DNA of 64,000 nt from Ruegeria lacuscaerulensis (GCF_013031245.1 NZ_WPZL01000009.1:99739-163738), one strand, 5' to 3'. Positions 46,218 through 55,859 are shown, counted from the first letter of the stretch. Numbers and translations are program-made. The notes: a model not told the origin generated them from the letters alone.

Positions 46218-47051
46218 ATGGACCGTCTTCAGCAGGCGATTCAAAAGGCCCGCGAGGAACGCAACAGCCGCCAGCCTGAACCGGTGACGCTGATGCTGAA
46301 AGAAGAACAGCGCCAAGTTCCGACAGAAAGCAGCGATGAAGATATCTGGCTAACCGTGCCAGAAATCAGCATCGAACCGCACCTCATATCCCGAAAACGC
46401 CTGATGTCATATCGTGGCGGCGCTAACGCGACGCCCTATGACATGTTGCGCACCAAGATGTTGCAGCAAATTCTGAACAACGGCTGGCGCCGGGTTGCGT
46501 TGACCTCTCCTTACAGCGGGTGCGGCAAAAGCACGGCGGCGGCCAATCTGGCCTTCAGCCTGGGGCGGCAGGAAGATTTGCGCACGATCGTAATCGATTT
46601 TGACATGCGGCGCAGGGGGCTGGCCGAGATACTGAAGCAATCTGGCAACTACAGCATGGCCGATGTCATTCAGGGGAAAGTGCCATTTCACGAGCATGCT
46701 CTGCGTCACGGCAACAATGTGATTTTCGGGCTGAACTACACCTCTACACGCAATCCCGCCGAAATTCTGCAAAGTCGCAAAGCAATCGAGTTTTTGGAGC
46801 GGCTGGAGGCGGAATATAAGCCTGATATCATTCTCTTTGATACGCCACCGTTGATGGCGAGCGATGATAGCCACGGGTTCCTCAGGAATGTTGATTGCGC
46901 CTTGCTTTTGGCAGCCGCTGAAGAGACCAGTATCGACCATATCGACGTCGCAGAACGGCAACTGGCGGAACTTACCAATGTCATGGGGATCGTCCTGAAC
47001 AAATGCCGCTACATCAGTGAGGCTTTCGGTTATGAGTACGGCTCTTACTGA
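46218..47051 (+). CDS. CpsD/BY-kinase-like ATPase (cytoplasmic partner of the chain-length protein)
   Basis: 277 residues. Walker A SPYSGCGKST (97-106), Walker A' VIDFDMR and Walker B IILFDTPPL are those of bacterial tyrosine kinases of the Wzc/CpsD type. The C-terminal end carries a small tyrosine cluster (FGYEYGSY), the usual autophosphorylation tail. It overlaps the next glycosyltransferase gene by 20 bases. Phosphorylation is expected to control EPS polymerisation through the Wzz-like protein. Confidence 0.85.
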   Translation: MDRLQQAIQKAREERNSRQPEPVTLMLKEEQRQVPTESSDEDIWLTVPEISIEPHLISRKRLMSYRGGANATPYDMLRTKMLQQILNNGWRRVALTSPYSGCGKSTAAANLAFSLGRQEDLRTIVIDFDMRRRGLAEILKQSGNYSMADVIQGKVPFHEHALRHGNNVIFGLNYTSTRNPAEILQSRKAIEFLERLEAEYKPDIILFDTPPLMASDDSHGFLRNVDCALLLAAAEETSIDHIDVAERQLAELTNVMGIVLNKCRYISEAFGYEYGSY

Positions 47052-47901
47052 TGCCGTTATCATCCCCCATTACAACGACCTGCCACGGCTGGAACGATGC
47101 CTGCGGGCGCTCAGAGAGAATGATCTGACGGGAACCGAAATCGTCATTGTCGACAATGACTCACCGGTTTCGCTGGATGGTGTGCGGCAGATATTCCCCG
47201 AGATGCGCTTTGTGGCAGAGCCCAAAAAGGGCGCGGCCCATGCCCGCAATCGCGGGGTGGCGGAAACCACGGCGCCCCGGCTTTTCTTCATTGACGCCGA
47301 TTGTGTTCCCGCGTCGGACTGGCTGACGGCAGGGCGCCAGGTCGCGGACCGGGCTGATCTGATCGGTGGCCGGGTCGATGTCTTTGACGAAACCCCGCCC
47401 CCGCGCAACGGTGCCGAGGCGTTCGAGGCCGTTTTTGCGTTCAACTTCCGCAGATACATCGAAGTTCAGGGGTTTTCCGGCGCGGGCAATTTGCTGACCC
47501 GGCGCGACGTGTTTGACGCGATCGGTGGGTTCATCAACGGCGTATCGGAAGATCGGGAATGGACCATGCGCGCGGTCGCCCGGGGCTATAGCCTGATTTA
47601 CGAAGACGGGTTTCGGGTCAGCCATCCGTCACGGCAGAACTGGCCGGCCCTCAAGGCAAAGTGGCGGCGCACGACGCAAGAGGCGTATCAGCTGAATGGA
47701 ACCGGGGTGGCTGCGCGCCTGCGATGGGCGGTTCGTGGGTTGGCCATGCCCGCCAGCGCTGTCGTGCATACCCCGAAAGTCATGTCCAGTGACAAGCTGG
47801 CCTCGACAGGCGAGGTTTTGCGGGCGATTTCCACGTTGTTCCGGCTCAGATGTCAGCGCATGGTCTGGATGCTGCGTCAGGCAACAGGTGGCACGATCTG
47901 A
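47032..47901 (+). CDS. GT2-family glycosyltransferase
   Basis: 289 residues, starting at the ATG inside the end of the kinase gene. DAVIIPHYNDLPRLERCL and VIVDNDSP form the nucleotide-binding half, LFFIDADCVP is the DXD site, and SEDREWTMRAVARGY is the acceptor-side motif. It closes the rightward export operon 43786-47901. Confidence 0.84.
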   Translation: MSTALTDAVIIPHYNDLPRLERCLRALRENDLTGTEIVIVDNDSPVSLDGVRQIFPEMRFVAEPKKGAAHARNRGVAETTAPRLFFIDADCVPASDWLTAGRQVADRADLIGGRVDVFDETPPPRNGAEAFEAVFAFNFRRYIEVQGFSGAGNLLTRRDVFDAIGGFINGVSEDREWTMRAVARGYSLIYEDGFRVSHPSRQNWPALKAKWRRTTQEAYQLNGTGVAARLRWAVRGLAMPASAVVHTPKVMSSDKLASTGEVLRAISTLFRLRCQRMVWMLRQATGGTI

Positions 47902-47913
47902 TCACGTCAGTTG

Positions 47914-47936
47914 AAAAAGGGGCCGGTAATGGCCCC
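47914..47936 (-). terminator. Hairpin terminator of the VPLPA-CTERM gene
   Basis: Read on the minus strand, GGGGCC (47936-47931) pairs with GGCCCC (47924-47919) around a six-base loop and is followed by TTTTT (47918-47914). It lies between two convergent genes and can also slow plus-strand transcription, but the T run serves the minus strand. Confidence 0.7.
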
Positions 47937-47968
47937 CTCGTCGTGTAAGTCACAATCCTGTTGCGTCT

Positions 47969-48508
47969 TCAGGAAACAGCCTTGCGGCGGCGGGTCAAAG
48001 CCAAACCACCCAACGCCGTCAGAAGCAGCAGGCCGCCAGCTGGTAGCGGCACGGCGGCCACGTCAAAGTCAAAGCCTACAACACCACCCGTATTTTTCAC
48101 GCCTTGCCAGTTGAACACGAGGTTCTGGCTCGGATTGACCGAGCCGAAGATCGTATTAAGCGATACATCGGGGGAAACGACGGATGTTGTGCGCAGAACA
48201 GTGTTAGTGGCAGTATCGACCCAACTCATGGTCAGTCCGGTAAATGCACTCAGCACAAGATTAGTTATCGACGCATTCGACTTGCCAAGCAGTGAGCTGC
48301 CGGTATTCGAAAAAAAGTTAACTGTATAGGAGCCCCGTCCGGTGTTCATGCCGTTTGCTGTATTAACACGAACGAGACCGATGAAGGCATTGTCAGAGGT
48401 GACATCATAACTGCCACCAGCGGAAACCGACGTCAGCGCGCTGGCCGACCCGGTCATCAGTACAGCTGCAGCAAGTCCAGCGACCATCATTTTCAAAGTT
48501 CTAAACAT
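47969..48508 (-). CDS. VPLPA-CTERM sorting-domain protein (exosortase substrate)
   Basis: 179 residues from the ATG at 48508, with GGAAGGTGGGA before it. Signal peptide MFRTLKMMVAGLAAAVLMTG...ASA, a beta-rich body of about 125 residues rich in Ser, Thr, Asn and Gly, then the sorting signal: VPLPAGG, a hydrophobic helix and the basic tail TRRRKAVS. This is the exact signal type read by XrtD, encoded 10 kb away in the same EPS locus. Single-copy gene with its own terminator; probably an abundant surface or matrix protein. Confidence 0.9.
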   Translation of the reverse strand: MFRTLKMMVAGLAAAVLMTGSASALTSVSAGGSYDVTSDNAFIGLVRVNTANGMNTGRGSYTVNFFSNTGSSLLGKSNASITNLVLSAFTGLTMSWVDTATNTVLRTTSVVSPDVSLNTIFGSVNPSQNLVFNWQGVKNTGGVVGFDFDVAAVPLPAGGLLLLTALGGLALTRRRKAVS

Positions 48509-49120
48509 AAAAGTCCCACCTTCCAGTTTCATACAGACAACTCACCGGTAACTTTGGTGTGGCGCGTATAGTTAACATTAATACTATATTTCCCTTAGAT
48601 CGCGAACGCTTTCCTTGCGAAATAAGGCTTTTTTGAGGCGGAAATATCCGCCCTCGAAAATAATAACGTGCATATTTATAATTTTGTTTCGGCTTTGTGA
48701 ACATGGCTGACTCGTAAAAGTGCACCGCCCCTTTGGATAACAAGAATCCATCATCGATGATTCCTGGTGTCTGAGTGTATTCCCATCAAGCAGAACATCA
48801 CCTGAACAGGCTTTAAATGACTGTGCTGTATTGGACAGGTTTCGAGACAATGCGCCTTTGTGATTCATTCGATAACAGAAACAATTCCGCTTAATTCAGG
48901 ATACTATTCGCGCCAAAAATTTCCCTCGGGGCCTGTAGATCGCGCTGGAAGAGAAAAAGACCCGAAACCGGGTGTCTGTGATATTTGTCCTTCGGCGCAC
49001 GGAAAGTTTCGTGTAGCTTTGACGTGTTATTGTTTCGAGTTCAGGCACGCATTCCAGATCGGGAATTTTAGTTTAGCAGCTTGTTTGCTGTGCCTGCCTA
49101 TTAACGAGGAGATGGTGCAA
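48509..49120. other. Long AT-rich region between divergent genes
   Basis: About 610 bases, AT-richer than its surroundings, between the VPLPA-CTERM gene and the decarboxylase operon. A 121-residue frame crosses it, but only its last part (from 49121) has a ribosome site. Both promoters and possibly a long leader should lie here. Confidence 0.4.
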
Positions 49121-49225
49121 ATGAGCGTTGGCCAGAACATAGCCGCAGATAATGTGCGCTCAACCGGTATTGGTATTGAAACAAAAAGATTAATAGATTC
49201 CGGGTGCGTTGATGAACGCGTCTGA
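49121..49225 (+). CDS. Possible 34-residue leader peptide coupled to the decarboxylase gene
   Basis: The ATG at 49121 has GAGGAG nine bases before it, the best ribosome site in this region. The 34-residue frame begins [11 protein letters not shown], and its stop lies 14 bases inside the following gene, so the two overlap in different frames. It may couple translation or be a small protein of its own. No likeness recognised; it could be chance. Confidence 0.3.
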   Translation: MSVGQNIAADNVRSTGIGIETKRLIDSGCVDERV

Positions 49226-50204
49226 TTTTGATCCCAATGACATGAACCTCAACGCCAAGCGGGTTCTGGTGACCGGCGGGGCCGGTTTCTTAGGCTCGCA
49301 TCTATGTGCGGCCCTGCTTGAGCAGGGGCACGAAGTTCTGTGCGTCGATAATTTCTTCACCGGGCGGCGCGGGAACCTGCGCCATCTTCTGAGCAATCCC
49401 CGGTTCGAGGTCATGCGCCATGACGTGACCTTTCCGCTTTATGTCGAGGTGGACGAGATTTACAATCTGGCCTGCCCCGCCTCGCCCTTCCACTACCAGC
49501 ACGATCCGGTGCAGACGACCAAGACGGCGGTGCATGGGGCGATCAACATGCTGGGGCTGGCCAAGCGCCTTGGCGCACGCATCCTGCAGGCCTCGACCTC
49601 TGAGATCTATGGCGATCCGCAAATCCATCCCCAGACCGAGGATTACGTGGGCCATGTCAATCCGATCGGTCCGCGCTCGTGTTATGATGAGGGCAAGCGC
49701 TGTGCCGAGACGTTGTTCTTTGACTATTATCGTCAGCACAACCTGCCGATCAAAGTGGCGCGGATTTTCAACACATACGGGCCGCATATGCACCCCGATG
49801 ACGGACGCGTCGTGTCCAATTTCATCATGCAGGCCCTGAACGGAAAGCCGATCACCATCTATGGTGATGGCAGCCAGACCCGGTCTTTCTGCTTCGTATC
49901 CGACCTGATCGACGGGCTGATCAAACTGATGGAATCCCCCGATGACGTGACCGGGCCGATTAATCTGGGCAATCCGGTTGAGCTGAGCATCCGCGAACTG
50001 GCCGAGGCTGTCATCCGCCTGACAGGCTCGAAATCCGAACTGGTGCAGCGGCCATTGCCGCAGGATGATCCGATCCAGCGTCAGCCGGATATAACCCGGG
50101 CCAGGGAACAGCTGGGCTGGGCACCGCAGGTGGCGCTGGAAGACGGCCTGAAGGCGACGATTTCCTATTTCCAGCGCACTGCAGTGGTCATGCAGGAGCT
50201 GTAG
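49212..50204 (+). CDS. UDP-glucuronate decarboxylase (UDP-xylose synthase)
   Basis: 330 residues from the ATG at 49212 (a TTG lies one codon before). Extended [14 protein letters not shown] binds [14 protein letters not shown] and HDVTFPL are typical of decarboxylases, STSEIYGDP and the catalytic YDEGKR (tyrosine and lysine) follow. It turns UDP-glucuronate into UDP-xylose, so xylose or a derivative is a likely EPS sugar. First large gene of a four-gene rightward operon. Confidence 0.87.
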   Translation: MNASDFDPNDMNLNAKRVLVTGGAGFLGSHLCAALLEQGHEVLCVDNFFTGRRGNLRHLLSNPRFEVMRHDVTFPLYVEVDEIYNLACPASPFHYQHDPVQTTKTAVHGAINMLGLAKRLGARILQASTSEIYGDPQIHPQTEDYVGHVNPIGPRSCYDEGKRCAETLFFDYYRQHNLPIKVARIFNTYGPHMHPDDGRVVSNFIMQALNGKPITIYGDGSQTRSFCFVSDLIDGLIKLMESPDDVTGPINLGNPVELSIRELAEAVIRLTGSKSELVQRPLPQDDPIQRQPDITRAREQLGWAPQVALEDGLKATISYFQRTAVVMQEL

Positions 50205-50211
50205 GACGACC

Positions 50212-51723
50212 ATGACCGCTCAGCCCGCATCCGGCAGGTCGCCCCGAAGGGTCGGGGCTTTTCTGCTGTTTGCCGTGACGGTGGTCATCTGTCTGGCGGT
50301 TCTGATCATCAACCGCGGGCCGCTCTATTATTTCGATACCGGAAGCTATTTCCGGCAGGGCGACGCGGCGCTGTCTCTGATCCTGCCTGCACCGGAAAAT
50401 GATGGTTCGGCGACCGGGGCGGGCGATGGCCAGGCAAAAGACCGGGTGCAAAAGGACGAGACAACCAGCGGAGCACGCTCAATGGCTTATGCGTTGCTGG
50501 TTGCCGCCTTCTGGCGGGCTGACGCGCTGGACGGGGTCGCGGGCGTGCATCTGGCACTGCTGCTGCTTGCGGTCTGGCTGGCAATGCGCGCGCTGCAACG
50601 CACCGCGCAAACCGGGCGCAGCACGCTGCAACTGGTGAGCATTCCGTTGCTGGTCGCCGCCACGACCTCGCTGCCCTTCTATATTGCCTATATCATGCCG
50701 GATATTTTCACATCGATCATGCTGATCGTGATCGCGGCGGTTGTTGTGGCAGGCCGTCAGATGCACCTGCTGGAATGGCTCGGCGCTCTGGCGCTGGCGG
50801 CGTTTGCGGTGGTTCTGCACCCCTCTCATCTGGGGATCGCGGTTTTGATGGTACCTTTTGTTGTGTTGGCCGCCTTGCTGCGGCTGGGACAGGGCCGATG
50901 GCTTGCGGCGGGGTTCGCCATATGCCTGGTTGCGGTGGCGCTGGCAGAACGCAAAGCGTTTGAATTCGCCACTGAAACCGTCGCAAACAAAGAGGTGATT
51001 CATACGCCCCATATCACGGCGCGGCTGATCGTGGATGGGCCCGGCATGGCCTATCTGGACGATGTCTGCCCCCGGGCTGATCTGGCAACCTGCGCTTTGC
51101 ATGAGGCATTGTCCTGGTCCGACGATCCTTATCGTCTGACCGCCGCACATATCATTTTCGAACGCTCCGAAAGGCTCGGGTCGTTCCGGTTGATGCCGGT
51201 CGAGGATCAGCAGGCGGTGGCAGCCGAGCAACGGGCGTTCTTTTTGCAGGTTTTGACGGCCCGCCCGTTCGGAACGATATTTGCGCTCGGCGAAAATGCG
51301 ATGACGCAGCTCGGCATGAACAGTGTCAGGCAGACCATTCCGAACGAGGCGGTCATCAATAATGCGAAATCACTTTCAGGATTGCCGGCAGAAAAGCTTG
51401 CGGTGCTCGACAACAATGTACTGGAGCGCGATTATTCCTGGATTGGACCGGCAAATGCCATTCATTCGGCGATCTATCTGGTTTCCTTCGTGATCATAGT
51501 CGTTTTGCTGCTGTGGCCCGGACGGGTGGCACCGTCGCTTAAACTGTTCGCTTTGTTTATCCTGATTGGAATTGCCGTGAACGCGCTGGTCTGTGGTGGG
51601 GTATCTCAACCTGCGGACCGCTATGGCGCGCGCGTCATGTGGCTGCTGCCCTTTACAGCGGCCTTCCTTCTTCTTGTTCAGCGGTCCTCAGTGCCGCGCC
51701 CCGGTATCGGAGAAATCCCGTGA
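50212..51723 (+). CDS. Multi-span membrane protein of the EPS locus, unknown function
   Basis: 503 residues with ten or so hydrophobic segments. A first periplasmic loop holds YYFDTGSYF, loosely like the acidic first loop of GT-C glycosyltransferases, and a large polar loop spans about residues 255-400. No recognised family signature. It lies eight bases after the decarboxylase gene and overlaps the next GT2 gene (GTGA). A GT-C-type transferase is the best guess. Confidence 0.6.
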   Translation: MTAQPASGRSPRRVGAFLLFAVTVVICLAVLIINRGPLYYFDTGSYFRQGDAALSLILPAPENDGSATGAGDGQAKDRVQKDETTSGARSMAYALLVAAFWRADALDGVAGVHLALLLLAVWLAMRALQRTAQTGRSTLQLVSIPLLVAATTSLPFYIAYIMPDIFTSIMLIVIAAVVVAGRQMHLLEWLGALALAAFAVVLHPSHLGIAVLMVPFVVLAALLRLGQGRWLAAGFAICLVAVALAERKAFEFATETVANKEVIHTPHITARLIVDGPGMAYLDDVCPRADLATCALHEALSWSDDPYRLTAAHIIFERSERLGSFRLMPVEDQQAVAAEQRAFFLQVLTARPFGTIFALGENAMTQLGMNSVRQTIPNEAVINNAKSLSGLPAEKLAVLDNNVLERDYSWIGPANAIHSAIYLVSFVIIVVLLLWPGRVAPSLKLFALFILIGIAVNALVCGGVSQPADRYGARVMWLLPFTAAFLLLVQRSSVPRPGIGEIP

Positions 51724-52745
51724 CGTCAGATCAATCCCTGTCCATTAGCGTGGTGATGCCCGCCTATAACGCCGAGCATCTTCTGCCCCGCGTCCTGCCG
51801 CCGCTGATCGAGATGCTGAACTCCGGTCAGGTGCAGCAGGTTTTGGTTGTGGATGATCAATCCCCCGACGGCACCGCTGCGCTTGCGCAAAAGATGGGGG
51901 CCACGGTTCTGACCACACCGGTCAATGGCGGGCCGGGGGCGGCGCGCAATCTGGCGGCCGAACATGCCACCGGCGATATCCTGTGGTTTGTCGATTCCGA
52001 TGTCATCGCCTGGCCGGACGGGCCAGAGCACATCCGCCGGGCCATGTCCGAGGATAATGTCGGGGCGGTGTTCGGATCATATGACGATGCGCCGGACGGT
52101 CAGGCCTGGTTCTCGCGCTACAAGAACCTTCTGCACCGCTATCACCACCAGCGCGCGCGGCGCGAGGCGCGGACATTCTGGGCAGGCTGTGGCGCCATCC
52201 GGCGTGATGTGTTTCTCGAAGTCGGTGGGTTCGATGTGAAAACCTACGAGATCCCGTCGATCGAGGATATCGAACTGGGCTACCGGATCGTCGAAACCGG
52301 TCGGCGGATTCTGGTCGAGCCGCAACTGCAGGGCAAACATCTGAAGGTCTGGACCATGCGGAACAGCCTGAGCACGGATATCTATTGCCGTGCCCTGCCC
52401 TGGGCCCGGCTGATGATTTCGCGTGAGGGGCTGACGGACGATCTGAATACCTCGACCATGGAACGGCTGCGGGCCGGGCTGGCCGGGTTGCTGATCCTGT
52501 CGATTTTGGCACTGCCCTTCTGGCCCGCATTGTGGCCGGTAGCGCTGTTGTTGCTGGGGCTGGCCTTTGTCGCAAACTACGATCTGGCGCGCACGATGGC
52601 CGGGCATGGCGGGCCATGGTTTGCGGTCAAGTGCATCCTCTATCACCAGTTTTATTACGTCTATTCCGCCAGCGTCTATGTCTGGTGCTTGTTCGAATAT
52701 CACGTGCTGGGGCAGAAGCAGAAACTGCAGGTCACACGGAACTAG
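51720..52745 (+). CDS. GT2-family glycosyltransferase with C-terminal membrane spans
   Basis: 341 residues from the GTG at 51720, which overlaps the upstream stop. SISVVMPAYNAEHLL, VLVVDDQSPDGT, NGGPGAARN, ILWFVDSDV (metal site) and SIEDIELGYRI are GT2 hallmarks. Two spans near residues 260-300 anchor it to the membrane. It probably builds the EPS repeat unit on its lipid carrier. Confidence 0.84.
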   Translation: MTSDQSLSISVVMPAYNAEHLLPRVLPPLIEMLNSGQVQQVLVVDDQSPDGTAALAQKMGATVLTTPVNGGPGAARNLAAEHATGDILWFVDSDVIAWPDGPEHIRRAMSEDNVGAVFGSYDDAPDGQAWFSRYKNLLHRYHHQRARREARTFWAGCGAIRRDVFLEVGGFDVKTYEIPSIEDIELGYRIVETGRRILVEPQLQGKHLKVWTMRNSLSTDIYCRALPWARLMISREGLTDDLNTSTMERLRAGLAGLLILSILALPFWPALWPVALLLLGLAFVANYDLARTMAGHGGPWFAVKCILYHQFYYVYSASVYVWCLFEYHVLGQKQKLQVTRN

Positions 52746-52759
52746 GACAGGGCGTGCAG

Positions 52760-53662
52760 ATGACCGGATTGCCTGACTTCCTGATCATCGGTGCCGCGCG
52801 TGCCGGAACAACGGCTCTGCACAGCTATTTGCGGCAGAACCCAAGTATCTTCATGCCGTCGGTGAAAGAACCCAACTTCTTCAGCTTTGAAGGCGAAACG
52901 CTGAACTGCACGGGGCCGGGGGCAGATTACATCAACAACTCGGTGGTCGATCTGGACGCCTATCGCGCCCTGTTTGCCCCGGCACCTGCGGGCAGCATTC
53001 GCGGTGAGGCCTCGCCGCTTTACCTCTATTCTCCCAAGGCTCCGGCCCGGATTCACCACCATATCCCGCATGTGCGCATGGTGGTGATATTGCGCAATCC
53101 GATTGATCAGGCACTGTCCCATTATCTGTATGCGGTGAAACAGCGTATCGAACCTCTGGAAGACTTTGCCGAGGCGCTTGACGCCGAAGAAACGCGGTTG
53201 GATGCGGGATGGCAGCCTTTGTTTGGATATTCCCGGTTCCCGCGTTACGCCGAGCAGCTCTCGCGGTATTTCAGGCTGTTTGATCGTGATCAGTTCCTGA
53301 TCCGGACATACGAAGACTTTCAGACGGACCCGCAGGGGTTGATTGCCGATATCACTGAATTCATCGGGGCAGATACCGGGTTTTGTCCGGATGTATCCTC
53401 GCAGCTCAATGCAGGGGGGGTTCCCCGCAGCCGTGTGTTTCAGGATTTCCTGATGAAACCCAATCCTGTCACCGGATTGATTGCACGCGTCATGCCGCAA
53501 GAGACGCGATGGAAAATTCGCGATCAGTTATCCCGGTTCAACCTCAAACGGGACGTTGAAATGCCCCCACGCGCCCGCGCCATATTGCGCGAAAGGCTGT
53601 TGCCGGAAATAGAAACGCTCGAGCATATGCTCGAGCGTGATCTAAGCACCTGGCGCGCCTGA
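52760..53662 (+). CDS. Sulfotransferase
   Basis: 300 residues from the ATG at 52760 (AGGACAGGG before it); a longer in-frame reading lies inside the upstream gene. IGAARAGTTAL (10-20) is the PAPS-binding loop, KEPNFFSFE and VVILRNPIDQALSHY (3'-phosphate motif) follow, as in heparan-sulfate-type sulfotransferases. It closes the rightward operon and is the fifth PAPS-type enzyme in the window. Confidence 0.85.
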   Translation: MTGLPDFLIIGAARAGTTALHSYLRQNPSIFMPSVKEPNFFSFEGETLNCTGPGADYINNSVVDLDAYRALFAPAPAGSIRGEASPLYLYSPKAPARIHHHIPHVRMVVILRNPIDQALSHYLYAVKQRIEPLEDFAEALDAEETRLDAGWQPLFGYSRFPRYAEQLSRYFRLFDRDQFLIRTYEDFQTDPQGLIADITEFIGADTGFCPDVSSQLNAGGVPRSRVFQDFLMKPNPVTGLIARVMPQETRWKIRDQLSRFNLKRDVEMPPRARAILRERLLPEIETLEHMLERDLSTWRA

Positions 53663-53690
53663 AGGCCTGAACATATACTCCCAGGCCTTC
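53661..53690. terminator. Possible two-way terminator hairpin
   Basis: GAAGGCCTG (53661-53669) and CAGGCCTTC (53682-53690) pair perfectly around a 12-base loop, between the convergent sulfotransferase and FAD-protein genes. There is no T run on either side, so a role in termination is likely but not certain. Confidence 0.5.
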
Positions 53691-53701
53691 AATCAGGTCA
53701 G

Positions 53702-55189
53702 CTACAGCGCCGTGCGATTTCCCACATTGCCGCCGACCAGGCTGGTTTTGTTCTTGGGCTTGACTTCAAACTCTTCGTGGTAGGACCGCTCAACATTGAC
53801 GTCCCAGATGTCATTCTGCTCGCCCATGATGTTGCGGGCGGCATACATCGCCGACAGCATCGAATGATCCTGATTGTTATAGCGATGCAAACCGTTGCGC
53901 CCGACGGTCTGAAAATTCTCGAGCGTCTTCAGCCAGTCACTGACAATATCCAGGGCCTCCTTGTAATCGCCATCATAGACGGGATAGGCCTTGGGCTGCC
54001 GGATGACGGCGCTATCGATAACGGTATTCTCGTCAGCGAGACCAAGCTTTGCCAGTTCTTCACTGGCCAGTTTCCTCAGTTCCTCATCCGAAGACGACCA
54101 CAACCCGTCCCCCTTCTGACAGAAATACTCCATCCCGATGGACGCGGTGTTCTGGTCAGGCAGCATTTCCTTTGACCAGGCGCGAAAGTTCTGAATACGC
54201 CCGACCTTGACCTTGGGGCTGTGGATATAGATCCAGTTGTCCGGAAACGGATCGGCGTGGTCCAGGATCAGGGTCACGATCAGGAAATCGCGATACCGCA
54301 GACGGTCCGCGGCCTCGACCACCTCGGGCGGCGGCGGCGGGTCGAACGCGTGGATCAGATCACGCACGGCCATCGAGTTGATGAACTCTTCCCCTTCGAC
54401 CCGCTCGGTGTGTCTTTCGCCGTCTTCGCTCCAGTGACACACATTAATCGACGTGACGCGATTGCCATCGCGATTCACCTGCGCCACTTCGGAACGCGTC
54501 TCGACACTGCCGCCGTTTTCCCGGATCAGATCGCGGGTCTTTTCCCACATCATGCCAGGACCCAGACGCGGGTACTGGAATTCCTCGATCAGGCTGGCGG
54601 TGTCATTGGCCCCCGAAATCGCATTCCAGACCGCCTTGGGCAGGGACAGGTTCTTGATCCGCTGCGCGGCCCAGTCGGCCTGAATTTCCGACGGCGGAAT
54701 ACCCCAGACCTTTTTGGTGTAGCTGTGAAAGAAGTGCATATAGAGCCGCCCGCCAAAGCGGTTGATCACCCATTCTTCAAATGTGTCTTCCTGCGGCTTG
54801 GGCCGGATCTTCCATTTAATGAAGCTTCCAATGATCTTATAGGTCTCATAGGGGCCGATATTGCCAAGGGCGTTGAAGATGCGCAGCGGGTAGTCGTAGA
54901 ACTTGTTGCGATAGAAAATGCGGCTCTGGCGTTGCACTGTAATGAAATCATCGCCCATCACCTCGTGCCACATGTCTTCGACTTCGCCCACTTTCGTGAA
55001 GAACCGGTGGCCGCCTATGTCAAAGCGGTAACCCTTATGGGTTTCGGTCCGTGAGATGCCACCAACCATGTCCGAGGCCTCATAGACCTGGGGAACATGC
55101 GTGTCGCTCAATTTCTGAAGTTCATAGGCTGCGGTCAGTCCTGCAGGACCACCACCAATGATAACAACGGGAACAATATCTTTTTTCAA
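53702..55189 (-). CDS. FAD/NAD(P)-binding protein, UDP-galactopyranose-mutase/amine-oxidase-like
   Basis: 495 residues. IIGGGPAGLTAAYEL (10-24) binds FAD; ASDMVGGISRTE, GYRFDIGGHRFFTK and the C-terminal GRNGLHRYNNQDHSM match the flavoproteins that carry out UDP-galactopyranose-mutase-like or desaturase-like reactions in surface-sugar loci. A function in sugar-nucleotide or polyprenyl-linked sugar conversion is inferred from context. A truncated second copy with its upstream DNA lies at 62917-63330. Confidence 0.78.
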   Translation of the reverse strand: MKKDIVPVVIIGGGPAGLTAAYELQKLSDTHVPQVYEASDMVGGISRTETHKGYRFDIGGHRFFTKVGEVEDMWHEVMGDDFITVQRQSRIFYRNKFYDYPLRIFNALGNIGPYETYKIIGSFIKWKIRPKPQEDTFEEWVINRFGGRLYMHFFHSYTKKVWGIPPSEIQADWAAQRIKNLSLPKAVWNAISGANDTASLIEEFQYPRLGPGMMWEKTRDLIRENGGSVETRSEVAQVNRDGNRVTSINVCHWSEDGERHTERVEGEEFINSMAVRDLIHAFDPPPPPEVVEAADRLRYRDFLIVTLILDHADPFPDNWIYIHSPKVKVGRIQNFRAWSKEMLPDQNTASIGMEYFCQKGDGLWSSSDEELRKLASEELAKLGLADENTVIDSAVIRQPKAYPVYDGDYKEALDIVSDWLKTLENFQTVGRNGLHRYNNQDHSMLSAMYAARNIMGEQNDIWDVNVERSYHEEFEVKPKNKTSLVGGNVGNRTAL

Positions 55190-55735
55190 ATGACTAACAT
55201 CCGCACTAAAACCACTGTCATCAGGCTACAGGAGGATACCTGAGTTTCACAACAAAATCATGTTGGCGCGCTAAAAATGGAACCCCGTTCATCATGACTT
55301 TTTTCTCCGACCTGTGAATGAGTGTCTAGCCACAGCCTTGAAGATCGCGGTTTAATCTGACGCATGAACAGATATGCAGACCCGGCTTTGCACCCTCGGA
55401 ATGGGTGTGAGCCCTGTGGGAAGCTAACAGCATCCACTTTTGGCGGCAGCGGGAATTTCAAACTAAAATTTTGAATAATAGATAAATTTCCGCGTAACTA
55501 ATGATGTCCTCATGACTGTCAGACAGCCGGAGGCAAACCCCAGACACTCTTATGGCAGAGGCGAAATATCCGGTCTGTGTTGCTTTGATCTGAAATGTTA
55601 CGGGTGGTGTGTCCCGGACGCTCTTTGGGCATGTGCGGACAAGTCAACAATTTCACCCTGCTGAGCATATTGTGTACTCTTTGGCACGAGAGCATTGGGA
55701 AATTAAATGCATCGCGACTCGTGGCTTTGTGAATC

Positions 55736-55765
55736 TTGACAGGGGCGCAACGCTTCCGCCCTATT
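55736..55765 (+). promoter_or_regulatory. Candidate promoter of the CDP-sugar operon
   Basis: TTGACA (55736-55741) and CCTATT (55760-55765) are 18 bases apart. In the duplicated copy TTGACA is kept (63878) with CCTACT 17 bases on. The -10 element is weak, but conservation of the -35 box in both copies supports it. Confidence 0.4.
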
Positions 55766-55796
55766 GCTCCTGAGTGTTTGGATAAACAGGGCCACA

Positions 55797-55859
55797 TCAG
55801 GTCTAGGTTATAGGCCGGCTAATTAGTGGCTGACTTCGTGGTTAACGAGGGAGCAATTT
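55797..55859 (+). promoter_or_regulatory. 63-nt leader before rfbF, identical to the one at 63938-64000
   Basis: These 63 bases match the last 63 bases of the window without a mismatch, although the flanking duplicated DNA has diverged. The leader contains GGCCGGC and the ribosome site GAGGGAG just before the rfbF ATG. Such conservation suggests a function in the mRNA or recent gene conversion. Confidence 0.7.

Noticed and set aside
48860..49225. A 121-codon frame with several cysteines before the UDP-glucuronate decarboxylase gene.
   Set aside because: No ribosome site at its start and no likeness; only its last 34 codons have a good start and are listed separately.
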